NCBI RefSeq assembly: GCF_016865485.1
Contig: NZ_AP024452.1
Coordinates: 952,501 to 1,016,500 of the forward strand
Reading direction: 5' to 3'
Source of the DNA: Luteitalea sp. TBR-22
Lineage (GTDB): Bacteria > Acidobacteriota > Vicinamibacteria > Vicinamibacterales > Vicinamibacteraceae
Length of the DNA: 64,000 nucleotides
Below the pieces are notes generated by a model that was given only the letters and a program-made list of their open reading frames with translations, was not told where the DNA came from and ran no database searches. Position 1 is the first letter of the stretch; each line of letters starts with the position of its first letter. Below, piece by piece: positions 34,181-42,350 of the stretch. A program made the position numbers and the translations under genes.

Positions 34181-36349
34181 TTACGGCATCCGCTGGAGTC
34201 CCTCGGACCACACCACCCACGAGCCATCGTCAGGGAACCCCGGCGCCGGTCGCGCCGGTGCGCCGTCCCAGCCGCCGGCCATCATCGCGATCGCGGCCAG
34301 CAGGCCGCCGTTCGACGGCAGGTACACCGGCAGGTTCGTGCGCTGCGGCGTGTGGCCGCTGGCCACCCACTGGTTCTTCGGCACGTCCATCAGCAGGGCG
34401 TCCACGGCGTCCGCGGGGCGCCCGAGTCGCGCCGCCGTCATCGCCAGCACCGGGTAGTCCCAGCCCCACGTCGTCGCCCAGTCCCAGTTGGCCCGCACCC
34501 AGTCGAACGTGCGCCCCATCGTGGAGGCATCGATGCCGTCGGTGGACGGCAGCAATCCGTACGCCATCAGCATCGACGGGTGGTCGGTCGGCGTCGTGAA
34601 CGGCTCGACGGCGATCGCGGCGTAGCGGCCGTCGCGGATCGTCGGCAGCGCCAGGCGTTCGCGCACGCGGTCCCACGAGGGCTCGCGGGCCATGCCGAGG
34701 CGGACGCGCCACTGCTGCGCCACCTCGAGCGCCCAGCGCCAGTACGCGAGCTCGAACGTCGGGTCGAGCACGCGCGTCCTGATCGACCCGTACGTCTCCT
34801 GCGCCGGGATGAGCGGCGGCGAGAGGTGCAGGCGGCCGTCGTCGCCCTCGCGCGGGAACGACGCCATGAAGGCCGCGCTCTCGAACACGATGGACGCGTA
34901 GCGCTTCAGGACGCCGGGATCGCGCGACTCCCGCCACAGCAGCTCGGCGAGGTGGATCGGGTGCGGCTGCTGCCACACCAGGAACGGACCGACGCCACTC
35001 GGCGACTCCCGCCCCTCTGGTCCGACCATCTTCGGCCAGCGGGCGCCGGCGTAGCCCTGCGACGCGGCGGTGGCCCGTGCGTTGGGCAGGATCGTGGCGT
35101 ACCAGTCGAGCGCCGACGCGAGGTGCGACGGCCGTCCCCACAGCGCGAAGTGCGCGGCGTGCCACCAGAACATCTCGAGATGCGCCTTGCCGAACCAGCT
35201 GTTGCCGACCAGCCCCGTCTCCTGTGGCGGGCGCGGGCCGCTCGCGTGCAGCCTCGTGAGGTACTGCGACAGCACGATGCGGCGTTCCAGCTCGCGCCAG
35301 CGGGGATCGCGACTGCCCGACAGGTCGATGGCCGCGCCGGACTGCCAGAACGACTCCCAGGCGCGCGCCGAGGCGCGGAGCGTCGCCTCGACGTCGGCCC
35401 TGGCGACGCCGGGACCATCTGGTGCGAAGACCAGCGTGGCGTCCAGTGTGTCGCCCGTCGCGTCGCCCCTCCTGTTGGCTCGAGGCGTGAGCGTCCAGGC
35501 ATGCGCGCCGGACCGCCGCAGGTCCGCCGGCGCCGCCCACTCCAGCACCGCCTGGTAGCGCGTGTCGTCGACGCGCCGCGCGAAGGTGGCCTCCCACCGC
35601 GACGCGTGCATCGTGGTGACGTGTGCATTCGGACGCGACCAGTCCTGCGTCCCGGACCATGTCCCCGCCGGGTACGGGAAGGCCACCAGGAGCCTGATGC
35701 GGCCGAGGCCGACCAGCGGCGACACGACGCGCACCGCGATGCGGTCGTGATCGGGATGCACCGCCGTCATGACGAGCACCTCGTGCCCGTCGACGCGGAA
35801 CGAACTGGTGAGCGTTCCGGTCCAGAGGTCGAGTCCCTGGCTGGTGTCGGCCAGATCGGCCAGGTGCACGGGCGTGCCGTCGGCCCGCAGGATCTCGAGG
35901 CCGAGCCGACCGAGGTCCAGCCGGTGCGGATTGGCGCGTAGCCACTCGCCCCCGCGAACCGGGCGGCCGTCGCGGTCGTTCGCGTCGGCGTACGGCACGT
36001 CGCGGTCGCCCGCTCTGTAGGGCACCAGCGCGTCCTCGAGCCTCGGTACGGGCGTCACCGGGGTGGAGTGCCAGCCCCATGTGCTGAGCGTCGCGAGTGG
36101 CGTACCGCCAGCGTACGCGTCCGGAAAGCTCTGCAGTCCGGTGATGTCCACCGTGAAGCCGATCGAGCCATTGCCCACCGTGAGCGGCGACCGGGGATCG
36201 ACCGTCCGCAGCTCGACGCGATGACGCTCCACGACCGCCCGGCGATCGATGCGCCCTCCGGGTGCGCCCGAACGGCTGTCGGTGGCCGACTGTGCGTCGA
36301 CCAGGGACGCGGTCAGCGCGAGGCAGGCGAGCAGCGCGGCGCGTCGCAC
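34181..36349 (-). CDS. Secreted six-hairpin glycosidase (GH65/GH95-like)
   Basis: The 722-residue protein starts with a signal peptide (VRRAALLACLALTASLVDA). An N-terminal beta-sandwich-like region with VGNGSIGFTVDITG is followed by an (alpha/alpha)6 barrel with HASGPRPPQETGLVGNSWFG, FWWHAAHFALWGR, GARWPKMVGPEG, LVWQQPHPIHLAELLWR and WDWATTWGWDYP (each a separate segment). The acidic residues E (PPQETG) and D (WGWDYP) are candidates for catalysis. The fold suggests a GH65/GH95-type or trehalase-like exo-glycosidase; substrate unknown. GTG 36349 is chosen because it begins the signal peptide; the frame extends upstream without it. Confidence 0.72.
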   Translation of the reverse strand: MRRAALLACLALTASLVDAQSATDSRSGAPGGRIDRRAVVERHRVELRTVDPRSPLTVGNGSIGFTVDITGLQSFPDAYAGGTPLATLSTWGWHSTPVTPVPRLEDALVPYRAGDRDVPYADANDRDGRPVRGGEWLRANPHRLDLGRLGLEILRADGTPVHLADLADTSQGLDLWTGTLTSSFRVDGHEVLVMTAVHPDHDRIAVRVVSPLVGLGRIRLLVAFPYPAGTWSGTQDWSRPNAHVTTMHASRWEATFARRVDDTRYQAVLEWAAPADLRRSGAHAWTLTPRANRRGDATGDTLDATLVFAPDGPGVARADVEATLRASARAWESFWQSGAAIDLSGSRDPRWRELERRIVLSQYLTRLHASGPRPPQETGLVGNSWFGKAHLEMFWWHAAHFALWGRPSHLASALDWYATILPNARATAASQGYAGARWPKMVGPEGRESPSGVGPFLVWQQPHPIHLAELLWRESRDPGVLKRYASIVFESAAFMASFPREGDDGRLHLSPPLIPAQETYGSIRTRVLDPTFELAYWRWALEVAQQWRVRLGMAREPSWDRVRERLALPTIRDGRYAAIAVEPFTTPTDHPSMLMAYGLLPSTDGIDASTMGRTFDWVRANWDWATTWGWDYPVLAMTAARLGRPADAVDALLMDVPKNQWVASGHTPQRTNLPVYLPSNGGLLAAIAMMAGGWDGAPARPAPGFPDDGSWVVWSEGLQRMP

Positions 36350-36470
36350 GCCTCGAGGGTGGCAACGACCTGCGCAGGTGGCGATGCCTGATGAGGTGTC
36401 CGACATCGCCGGCGAGTGTATGCTGGCCGTCACCACCCGGTCACCTCGGTCCACCGCTGGAGGACGTGCC

Positions 36471-38066
36471 ATGCACGTGCTGCTCCTCTCGATGCCCGAC
36501 GCCTTCGAGCACACGCCGACGATCGGCATGTGCATGCCCAATGGGGCGCTCGCGTCGCTGGCCGGCAACATCGACGCGCACCACACCGTCGCCATTGCCG
36601 ATCTCGTGCTCGTGCCCGACGACGTGGCCGGCACCGTGGAGCGACTCGTGCGCGAGCGACGCCCCGACGTCGTCGGCCTCTCGGCGATGACCTTCCAGCG
36701 TCGCACCGCGTTGCGGCTCGTGCGACGGCTCCGCGCATGGTGCCCGCAGGCCGTCATCGTCGCAGGGGGCTACGACCCCAGTCTGGCCACCGAGGCATGG
36801 ATGGGCGCCGACGGCGTCGACGTGGTGGTGCGCGGCGAGGGCGAGGTGACGTTTCGCGAGTTGTTGCGGGCACTGGAACGGGCCGGGGGCCGGGCACCTG
36901 GCACCGGCGGCGGAGAGGATCTCGGCAGGCACCGGGCCGATGACGGCGGGCACCGGTCACCGGGCAGCGGTCACCCTGATGCCGACCTCGGCCGGGTCGC
37001 CGGCATCACCTGGCGCGCGAGCGATGGCGCCGTCGTGCGCAACGCCGATCGGCCGCCGTCCGAGCATCTGGACGGCATGCTGGCGCTGCCCCGGCGTGAC
37101 GCGCGGGTGCTGGGCGGCTACACCTTCCTCGGCGACCCCGTGGACGTCGTCGAGACCTCGCGCGGCTGCACGTTCGACTGCAGCTTCTGCTCGATCATCG
37201 AGATGCGTGGGCGCAACTTCCACACGCGCGGGCTCGATCGCGTGGTCGAGGACCTGCGCGATGCGCGGGCGCGCGGCGCCCGGGTGATCTTCCTGGTGGA
37301 CGACAACCTGACGCTCGACGTCCGCCGCTTCGAGGCGCTGTGCGAGGCGATCATCGACGCCGGCCTGCACGATCTCCGCTACATCGTGCAGGGCATGACG
37401 TCGGCCTTCGCGGCACATGGCGACCGCCTCGCCCCCCTGATGAAGCGGGCCGGCTTCGAGTACGTGTTCCTCGGCATCGAGAACGTGCTCGACGACGACC
37501 TCGCCTTCCTCAAGGCGTCGGCCAAGAACGCGCAGCGGGAGGCCGGCCGCCGCGTCGGCAACGCCACGCAGGCGGCCATCGACGTCCTGCACGGGCACGG
37601 CCTCTTCGTCGTCGGCGGGCTGATCGTCGGCAACCCCGACGACACGACGGCGGCCATCGAGGCCAACCTCGCGTTCGCGCGCCGCCACGTCGACTGGCCC
37701 TACATCCAGCACCCGACGCCGTACCCGCGCACGCCGATGAACGAGACGTTCCGGCAACGCGACCTGATCGTCAACGAGCGGCTCGAGGAGTACGACGGCA
37801 CGACCGCCGTGGTGCGCAGCGCGCACCTGCATGCCGAGGACATCGAGTTCCTGCGCTGGCGGGCCGAGCGGTGGATGAAGGTGCGGCACATGCCGGCCGT
37901 GCTGCGGCGTCGTCCCGGGTTCGTGCTGCGCAACGCGCCGCGGTTGCTCGCGCACACGTTCCGCGGCACCACGTGGCGGTCGCTGGTCGGCCTGGAGTCG
38001 TCACGCGACACGTTCCGGCGTTACAAGGCGATCCGCCAGCGCGAGCGGGAGTACGTGACGGAGTGA
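36471..38066 (+). CDS. B12-binding-type radical SAM enzyme (class B architecture)
   Basis: The 531-residue protein has an N-terminal cobalamin-binding-like domain (about 1-135; MHVLLLSMPD, VVGLSAMTFQRRTALRL, VIVAGGYDPSLA, RGEGEVTFRELL). A radical SAM domain follows with the cluster motif CTFDCSFC (Cys 233, 237, 240), VVETSRGC before it and YVFLGIENVLDDD after it. The linker (residues 138-173) is encoded by a drifted heptamer array and is Gly/Arg/His-rich. ATG 36471 has GGAGG about 10 bases upstream. Such enzymes methylate or rearrange unactivated carbons; the substrate is unknown. It is divergent from the glycosidase gene. Confidence 0.83.
   Translation: MHVLLLSMPDAFEHTPTIGMCMPNGALASLAGNIDAHHTVAIADLVLVPDDVAGTVERLVRERRPDVVGLSAMTFQRRTALRLVRRLRAWCPQAVIVAGGYDPSLATEAWMGADGVDVVVRGEGEVTFRELLRALERAGGRAPGTGGGEDLGRHRADDGGHRSPGSGHPDADLGRVAGITWRASDGAVVRNADRPPSEHLDGMLALPRRDARVLGGYTFLGDPVDVVETSRGCTFDCSFCSIIEMRGRNFHTRGLDRVVEDLRDARARGARVIFLVDDNLTLDVRRFEALCEAIIDAGLHDLRYIVQGMTSAFAAHGDRLAPLMKRAGFEYVFLGIENVLDDDLAFLKASAKNAQREAGRRVGNATQAAIDVLHGHGLFVVGGLIVGNPDDTTAAIEANLAFARRHVDWPYIQHPTPYPRTPMNETFRQRDLIVNERLEEYDGTTAVVRSAHLHAEDIEFLRWRAERWMKVRHMPAVLRRRPGFVLRNAPRLLAHTFRGTTWRSLVGLESSRDTFRRYKAIRQREREYVTE
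36882..36990. repeat. Heptamer-register insertion inside the radical SAM gene
   Basis: GGGCCGG twice, GCACCTG, GCACCGG and later GGCACCG, GTCACCG, GGCAGCG, GTCACCC follow each other at 7-base spacing. The units resemble the reverse complement of the 4719-4858 array. The reading frame is kept, so the insert lengthens the inter-domain linker only. Confidence 0.7.
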
Positions 38067-38118
38067 GGCCTCACCAAGGTAGGGCCGGGTGTCGCCACCC
38101 CGTCGTTGGCTGACTAAC

Positions 38119-38234
38119 GGCGCGGTCGGAGACCGCGCCCTACCCTAGTTACGTCGAAACCGCGCCCTACCCTAGTTACGTCGAAACCGCGCCCTACCCT
38201 TGTGGCGTCGGAGACCGCGCGCCCTATCCCTGTG
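38119..38234. repeat. GC hairpin and four-copy 27/28-bp tandem repeat
   Basis: GGCGCGGTC-GGA-GACCGCGCC (38119-38139) is a 9-bp hairpin identical in its arms to 34069-34113. The tandem units start at 38125, 38153, 38180 and 38207, each beginning GTCG and containing CCGCGCCCTACCCT. The array fills most of the space between the convergent radical SAM and TonB receptor genes. Confidence 0.85.
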
Positions 38235-38254
38235 ATTGCCGCGATCCCCGTCGC

Positions 38255-40921
38255 TCAGAACCGCACGGCGAGCCTGGCCGCGAGGGAGACGCCGGGCGCG
38301 TCGGTGCCGGAGCCGTGCCAGCGGTAGTTCCGGTCGGTGACGTTGTCCACGATCACCGTCGCGTCCAGGCGGGAGGTGATCCGCCAGCCGCCGCGCAGAC
38401 TCGCGACGACGAAGCCGGGCGTGCTCGTGAACAGGTACGACACGTCCGCGCCGCCCAGCACTCGTGCCTGCACCTCCGCGAGGGTCTCGCCGGTCGCGAC
38501 CAGTCGTCCCCCCTGCACGAGCCCCAGGTCGGTGGCGGTGCCGTTGAAGAAGGCGGCGATGTCGGCGCGCCGCCGGCGCGCGCCGATCCGCGCGTCCGAC
38601 AGGTCGCCCGGGCTCAGGCGATCCTGCGTCGCGGCGGCGGTGACCACGGCCTCGATCCAGAACGGCCGCACGCTGGGCTCCCACTTCAGGCGGGCGGTCC
38701 CCATCAGCGGCGGCATCCGCCGCAGGTACACGTCATCGCCGTCGCGTCCCCGGGCCATCGAGACGTTCGCGCCCGCGATCCATGCCGCGGCCAGGCGCAC
38801 CTGCACGTCGCCCTCGAACCCGCGGACCCGCCCGCGCTCCACGTTGACGCGCGTGACGATCGGGCGCGGATCGACTGCCACGTAGGCGCGGCCCGCCGCA
38901 TCCTGCGCCACGATCTCGTACCCGGCCACCGACGTGCCGACGATGCCCGGCGGGAAGATGGCGGTGCGCCGCGCGATGGCGTCGCGAAGTTCGAGGTCGA
39001 AGGCGACCAGCGAGCCCGCGACCCGTCGCGTGCGCACCTTCACGCCGGCGTCGTAGGCGTACAGCGACTCCGGCCCGAGCTGCGCCACCGGCACGCCCGT
39101 GGTCACCGCGCTCGCGCCGTCGTTGCTGCCGACGACCGCGCCGAGCGCCGTGGCTTCGGTCGGCGCCACCTCGAAGCCGCCGCCGGACACGCCGATCGCG
39201 CCGAGGTCGAAGGCGTTGGCGGCGCGGAAGCCGCGGCTGATCGATGCCGTCAGGTTGACCGCGTCGGTGAGGCTCCACACCGTGCCGACGTTGAAGGTGA
39301 CCGCGCTCGTGCCGACGCGCTCGTCGCCGACGCCGAGCGCCGGGTCGGCAGGCGCGTCGTAGGTGTAGCGGCCGGCGCGCAGCCCGGCACGCAGCCCGAG
39401 ACGGTCGTGGAAGAGCGAGGCGCTGTCCTGCACGAAGACGGCGACCGAGCGGTATCGGGCGCCATCGGGAATCTCCGGGCGCAGCGTCACTGGGGCTCCC
39501 GACGTCCATCGATCCCGCGAGGTGGCGATCGACTCGTCGTACAACTCGGCGCCGGTGGTCACCACGTGCCCATGCCACGGCGTCAGCGTCCCCTGTGCCG
39601 CATAGCCCAGGACGCGCGTCCGCGCCGTCTCGGTCTCGAAGAACGTGCTCGGCCGCGCCTGCTCGAGCCGGTCGTCCTGCTGCTGATTGAACGACAGGGT
39701 GGCCTGCAGCGCGGCGAAGGGCCCCGTCGCCGCTGCCCGCTGGTAGCGTACGTAGCCGAAGCCGAGGCGCTGCGGCTCGAAGGTGCTGCGGAACAGGCCG
39801 TCACCGCCGATCTCGCGGTCGTACCGGTTCACGTCGGCCTGCGACTCCTGCATCGCCAGGCCGGTGAGCGCCGACCCCGGGCCGAGCGGCACGGTCGCCG
39901 CCGCCGACCACCCGGACTGCCGGTAGCCGGTCGAGGGCAGCCGGTCGTACAGCAGCGTCGAGGGCAGGCCCAGGAACCGCGTGAGCGCGCTGTGACTGTC
40001 GAGGCCACCGCCGGTCCGAAGGTCGCCGACCGACCGCGTCGACACGCCGCCGCGCAGCGCCAGCGCCGCCGTCCTGAGCTCGCCGAAGGCCTGCACGCCG
40101 CCGCTGGCGTCTGCCGTCGCGGCCGCCAGTTCCACCACGCCGCTGCCCCGTGTGCCGCTCGACACGACCTGCGCGCTCCGCGAGATCACGTTGACGGCAC
40201 CGCCCAGCGCGTCGCTGCCGTACTGCACCGACGAAGGCCCGCGCACCACCTCCATCCGCTGCACGGCGGACGGGTCGACCCAGCCGAGGTACTGCGTCGC
40301 GCCGGCGCGGTACGTCGAGGTGTTGAAGCGGATGCCATCGAGCAGGTAGAGCACGCGCTGCGCGCTGAAGCCGCGGATGAACACCGAGGCCTGCGCGGTG
40401 GTGGTCTGCTGCACGAGGACGCCGGTCTCCTCGCGCAACGCCTGCGGCAGCACCTGCACGGGACGCGATTCGAGTTCCTCCCGGGTGACGATGCCGACCG
40501 GCTCGGGCACGTCGAAGGTGCGCTCCTGTTCGCCTCGGGCCGGCGTGACGGTCACTTCGCTGGCGATGCCGGCCATCTCCACCACGAAGCGGACCTGCGC
40601 GTCGCGCCGCCCCGAGAGATCGACCTGGTGGATGACCGGACGGAAGAGGTCGGCGCTGGCCTGCACCACGCACCGGGTGCGTGGCAAGGCCTCGACGAGG
40701 AATCGCCCGGTGGCGTCGGTGCGCGTCTCGCGCGCCACGGCCCCGCAAATGACCCGTACGGTGGCGGCATCGAGGGCGCCTCCCAGCGCATCCTCGACGA
40801 TGCCCGTGACCAGCCCATCGGAGGGACGGGCGGGCGAGGGCCCCTGCTGCGCATGCGCCCCAGCGGTCGAGAGCGAGAGGAGACTCAGACCGATGAGGAC
40901 CAGGTGGGAAGGGGTGGGCAT
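38255..40921 (-). CDS. TonB-dependent outer membrane receptor
   Basis: The 888-residue receptor has a signal peptide (ending near AGAHAQ) and a CarboxypepD_reg-type domain (LVTGIVEDALGGALDAATV, about 37-115). A plug domain with IRGFSAQRVLYLLDG and VEVVRGPSSVQYGSDALGG (written here as MEVVRGPSSVQYGSDALGG) comes next, then a long beta-barrel ending in phenylalanine (ARLAVRF), as needed for outer membrane insertion. The ligand is not evident; siderophores, B12, sugars or peptides are possible. It lies downstream of the histidine kinase on the same strand, separated by heptamer arrays. Confidence 0.9.
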   Translation of the reverse strand: MPTPSHLVLIGLSLLSLSTAGAHAQQGPSPARPSDGLVTGIVEDALGGALDAATVRVICGAVARETRTDATGRFLVEALPRTRCVVQASADLFRPVIHQVDLSGRRDAQVRFVVEMAGIASEVTVTPARGEQERTFDVPEPVGIVTREELESRPVQVLPQALREETGVLVQQTTTAQASVFIRGFSAQRVLYLLDGIRFNTSTYRAGATQYLGWVDPSAVQRMEVVRGPSSVQYGSDALGGAVNVISRSAQVVSSGTRGSGVVELAAATADASGGVQAFGELRTAALALRGGVSTRSVGDLRTGGGLDSHSALTRFLGLPSTLLYDRLPSTGYRQSGWSAAATVPLGPGSALTGLAMQESQADVNRYDREIGGDGLFRSTFEPQRLGFGYVRYQRAAATGPFAALQATLSFNQQQDDRLEQARPSTFFETETARTRVLGYAAQGTLTPWHGHVVTTGAELYDESIATSRDRWTSGAPVTLRPEIPDGARYRSVAVFVQDSASLFHDRLGLRAGLRAGRYTYDAPADPALGVGDERVGTSAVTFNVGTVWSLTDAVNLTASISRGFRAANAFDLGAIGVSGGGFEVAPTEATALGAVVGSNDGASAVTTGVPVAQLGPESLYAYDAGVKVRTRRVAGSLVAFDLELRDAIARRTAIFPPGIVGTSVAGYEIVAQDAAGRAYVAVDPRPIVTRVNVERGRVRGFEGDVQVRLAAAWIAGANVSMARGRDGDDVYLRRMPPLMGTARLKWEPSVRPFWIEAVVTAAATQDRLSPGDLSDARIGARRRRADIAAFFNGTATDLGLVQGGRLVATGETLAEVQARVLGGADVSYLFTSTPGFVVASLRGGWRITSRLDATVIVDNVTDRNYRWHGSGTDAPGVSLAARLAVRF

Positions 40922-40924
40922 CGG

Positions 40925-40966
40925 GGTGACGAATGACGTGTGACGGATGACCTTCGACGGGTGACG
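40925..40966. repeat. Heptamer array NNTGACG, 6 units
   Basis: The units are GGTGACG, AATGACG, TGTGACG, GATGACC, TTCGACG and GGTGACG. The array begins three bases upstream of the TonB receptor start codon, so no normal ribosome binding site remains between them. Confidence 0.85.
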
Positions 40967-41008
40967 CCCGAGAGGACGCGAGGTGCTCGACGCCCGGTCG
41001 TCACCCCA

Positions 41009-41036
41009 ACGGTAAACGCAAACCGTCAGACGTCAA
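41009..41036. repeat. Heptamer array ACGTCAA, 4 units
   Basis: The units are ACGGTAA, ACGCAAA, CCGTCAG and ACGTCAA. They are close to the CGTCAAA units at 47142-47176. The last unit contains the first bases of the stop codon of the histidine kinase gene (41033-41035 on the minus strand). Confidence 0.75.
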
Positions 41037-42349
41037 GCGGGACCCGTGCGGCCGGGCAACCACACGCTGATGGCCATCCCGCCCTCGTCAAGGCGGGCGA
41101 GGTGGAGCCGGCCGCCGTGCGCGTCCACGATCTCCGAGCAGAGCGAGAGCCCGAGGCCGGCCCCGGCCTTCTTTGATGAATGGAAGGGAAGCAGGGCCTT
41201 GCGCATCGTCTCCTCGTCCATGCCGTGGCCGCGGTCGCGGACGGTGAACCGGATGCCAGCCTCGACCTGGTCCACCGCCATCCGGATCTCGTCCGGGGCG
41301 CTGCCCGACTCCTCGGCGTTCTTCAACAGGTTGATGAGCACCTGCTGGATCTGGCCTGGATCGAACCATCCGTGCGCGTCGCCGACCGGCGCGTCGAGCG
41401 TGAAGGGGAACAACTGGCCGACGGTGGCGAGGAACGGCGCCAGGGGCACGGCCTCGCGGCGTGGGGCTGGCAGCCGGGCGAATCGGGCGTAGCCCTCGAG
41501 GAAAGCGGTGACGTGTGCCACCCGCTCCGAGATGGCGTCGAGCACGGCGGGAAGTCGGGTGGCTGCGTCGGGTCGCTCCGCGGCGACCCGTGCCGAATGT
41601 GCCAGCGAGCTCACCGGGGCCAGCGAGTTGTTCAGCTCGTGGCTCATCACGCGAATGGCCTTCTTCCAGGTGGCGGTCTCCTGTCGCGCCAGCTCGTGCG
41701 TGATGCGCTCGATGACCAGCAAGCGATGCGGCACGGTGTTGAGGTGGAAGGCGCGCACCAGCACACGGAAACTCTCCTCCTGCCCGTCGTGTTCCCATGA
41801 CACGAGGCTGTCCTCGCCGCGCCGCAGGGGGCCGCGCAAGGCTTCTGGCGCCAGGGGCACGATCTCGGGCAGGGCGCGGCCGTGGAGTCGCGCGGCGCCA
41901 TGGAAGACGCGCCGGCACGCGGCGTTGGCAAAGACGATGCGTTGCCGCTGATCCACCAGCAGGATGGCCATCGGCGCGCCCTGCAGCAGGGTGTCCAGCA
42001 GCAACTCGCGCTGGATCAGCTCGGCGCGCTCAGCGCGCAGCACCGCGCCCATCCGATTGAACACCGCGACCAGGTCGCCGACCTCGTCCGGCGACGGGGC
42101 GGCGATCCGGGTGGCGAAGTCGCTCTCGGCAAAGCCCATCACGCCGTCGTGCAGGGCGCGCAGGGCCCGCCGTGCCGGTGCGGGAGCGACGCGCGCGCCG
42201 ACCAGCGCCACCACCAAGCCGAGGACCAGCGCCACCGCGATGGCGGCAACGCCGCTCATGCCGGCTTCGAGCATGAGCGCGCCACTCGCCAGCGTCACCG
42301 CGCCGCAGACCACGTTGGCGATCAGCACGCGCGTCTGCAGGCGGAACAC
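41033..42349 (-). CDS. Membrane sensor histidine kinase, NtrY-like
   Basis: The 438-residue protein has two N-terminal membrane helices (about 5-28 and 31-54), a HAMP-like region, a PAS-like domain (about 115-215) and a kinase core. His237 lies in the H-box MSHELNNSLAP. The N-box is QQVLINLLKNAEESG and the G-box is GAGLGLSLC. The HELNNSLAP form is typical of NtrY/NtrB-like kinases that pair with NtrC regulators, and the partner is encoded one base upstream (42351). GTG 42349 has GGAG about nine bases before it. It probably senses a membrane or envelope signal. Confidence 0.88.
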   Translation of the reverse strand: MFRLQTRVLIANVVCGAVTLASGALMLEAGMSGVAAIAVALVLGLVVALVGARVAPAPARRALRALHDGVMGFAESDFATRIAAPSPDEVGDLVAVFNRMGAVLRAERAELIQRELLLDTLLQGAPMAILLVDQRQRIVFANAACRRVFHGAARLHGRALPEIVPLAPEALRGPLRRGEDSLVSWEHDGQEESFRVLVRAFHLNTVPHRLLVIERITHELARQETATWKKAIRVMSHELNNSLAPVSSLAHSARVAAERPDAATRLPAVLDAISERVAHVTAFLEGYARFARLPAPRREAVPLAPFLATVGQLFPFTLDAPVGDAHGWFDPGQIQQVLINLLKNAEESGSAPDEIRMAVDQVEAGIRFTVRDRGHGMDEETMRKALLPFHSSKKAGAGLGLSLCSEIVDAHGGRLHLARLDEGGMAISVWLPGRTGPA

Positions 42350-42350
42350 G

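Noticed and set aside
38125-38234. Four direct repeats taken as a possible CRISPR array
   Set aside because: The repeats are contiguous 27/28-base units without unique spacers and no cas gene is present.
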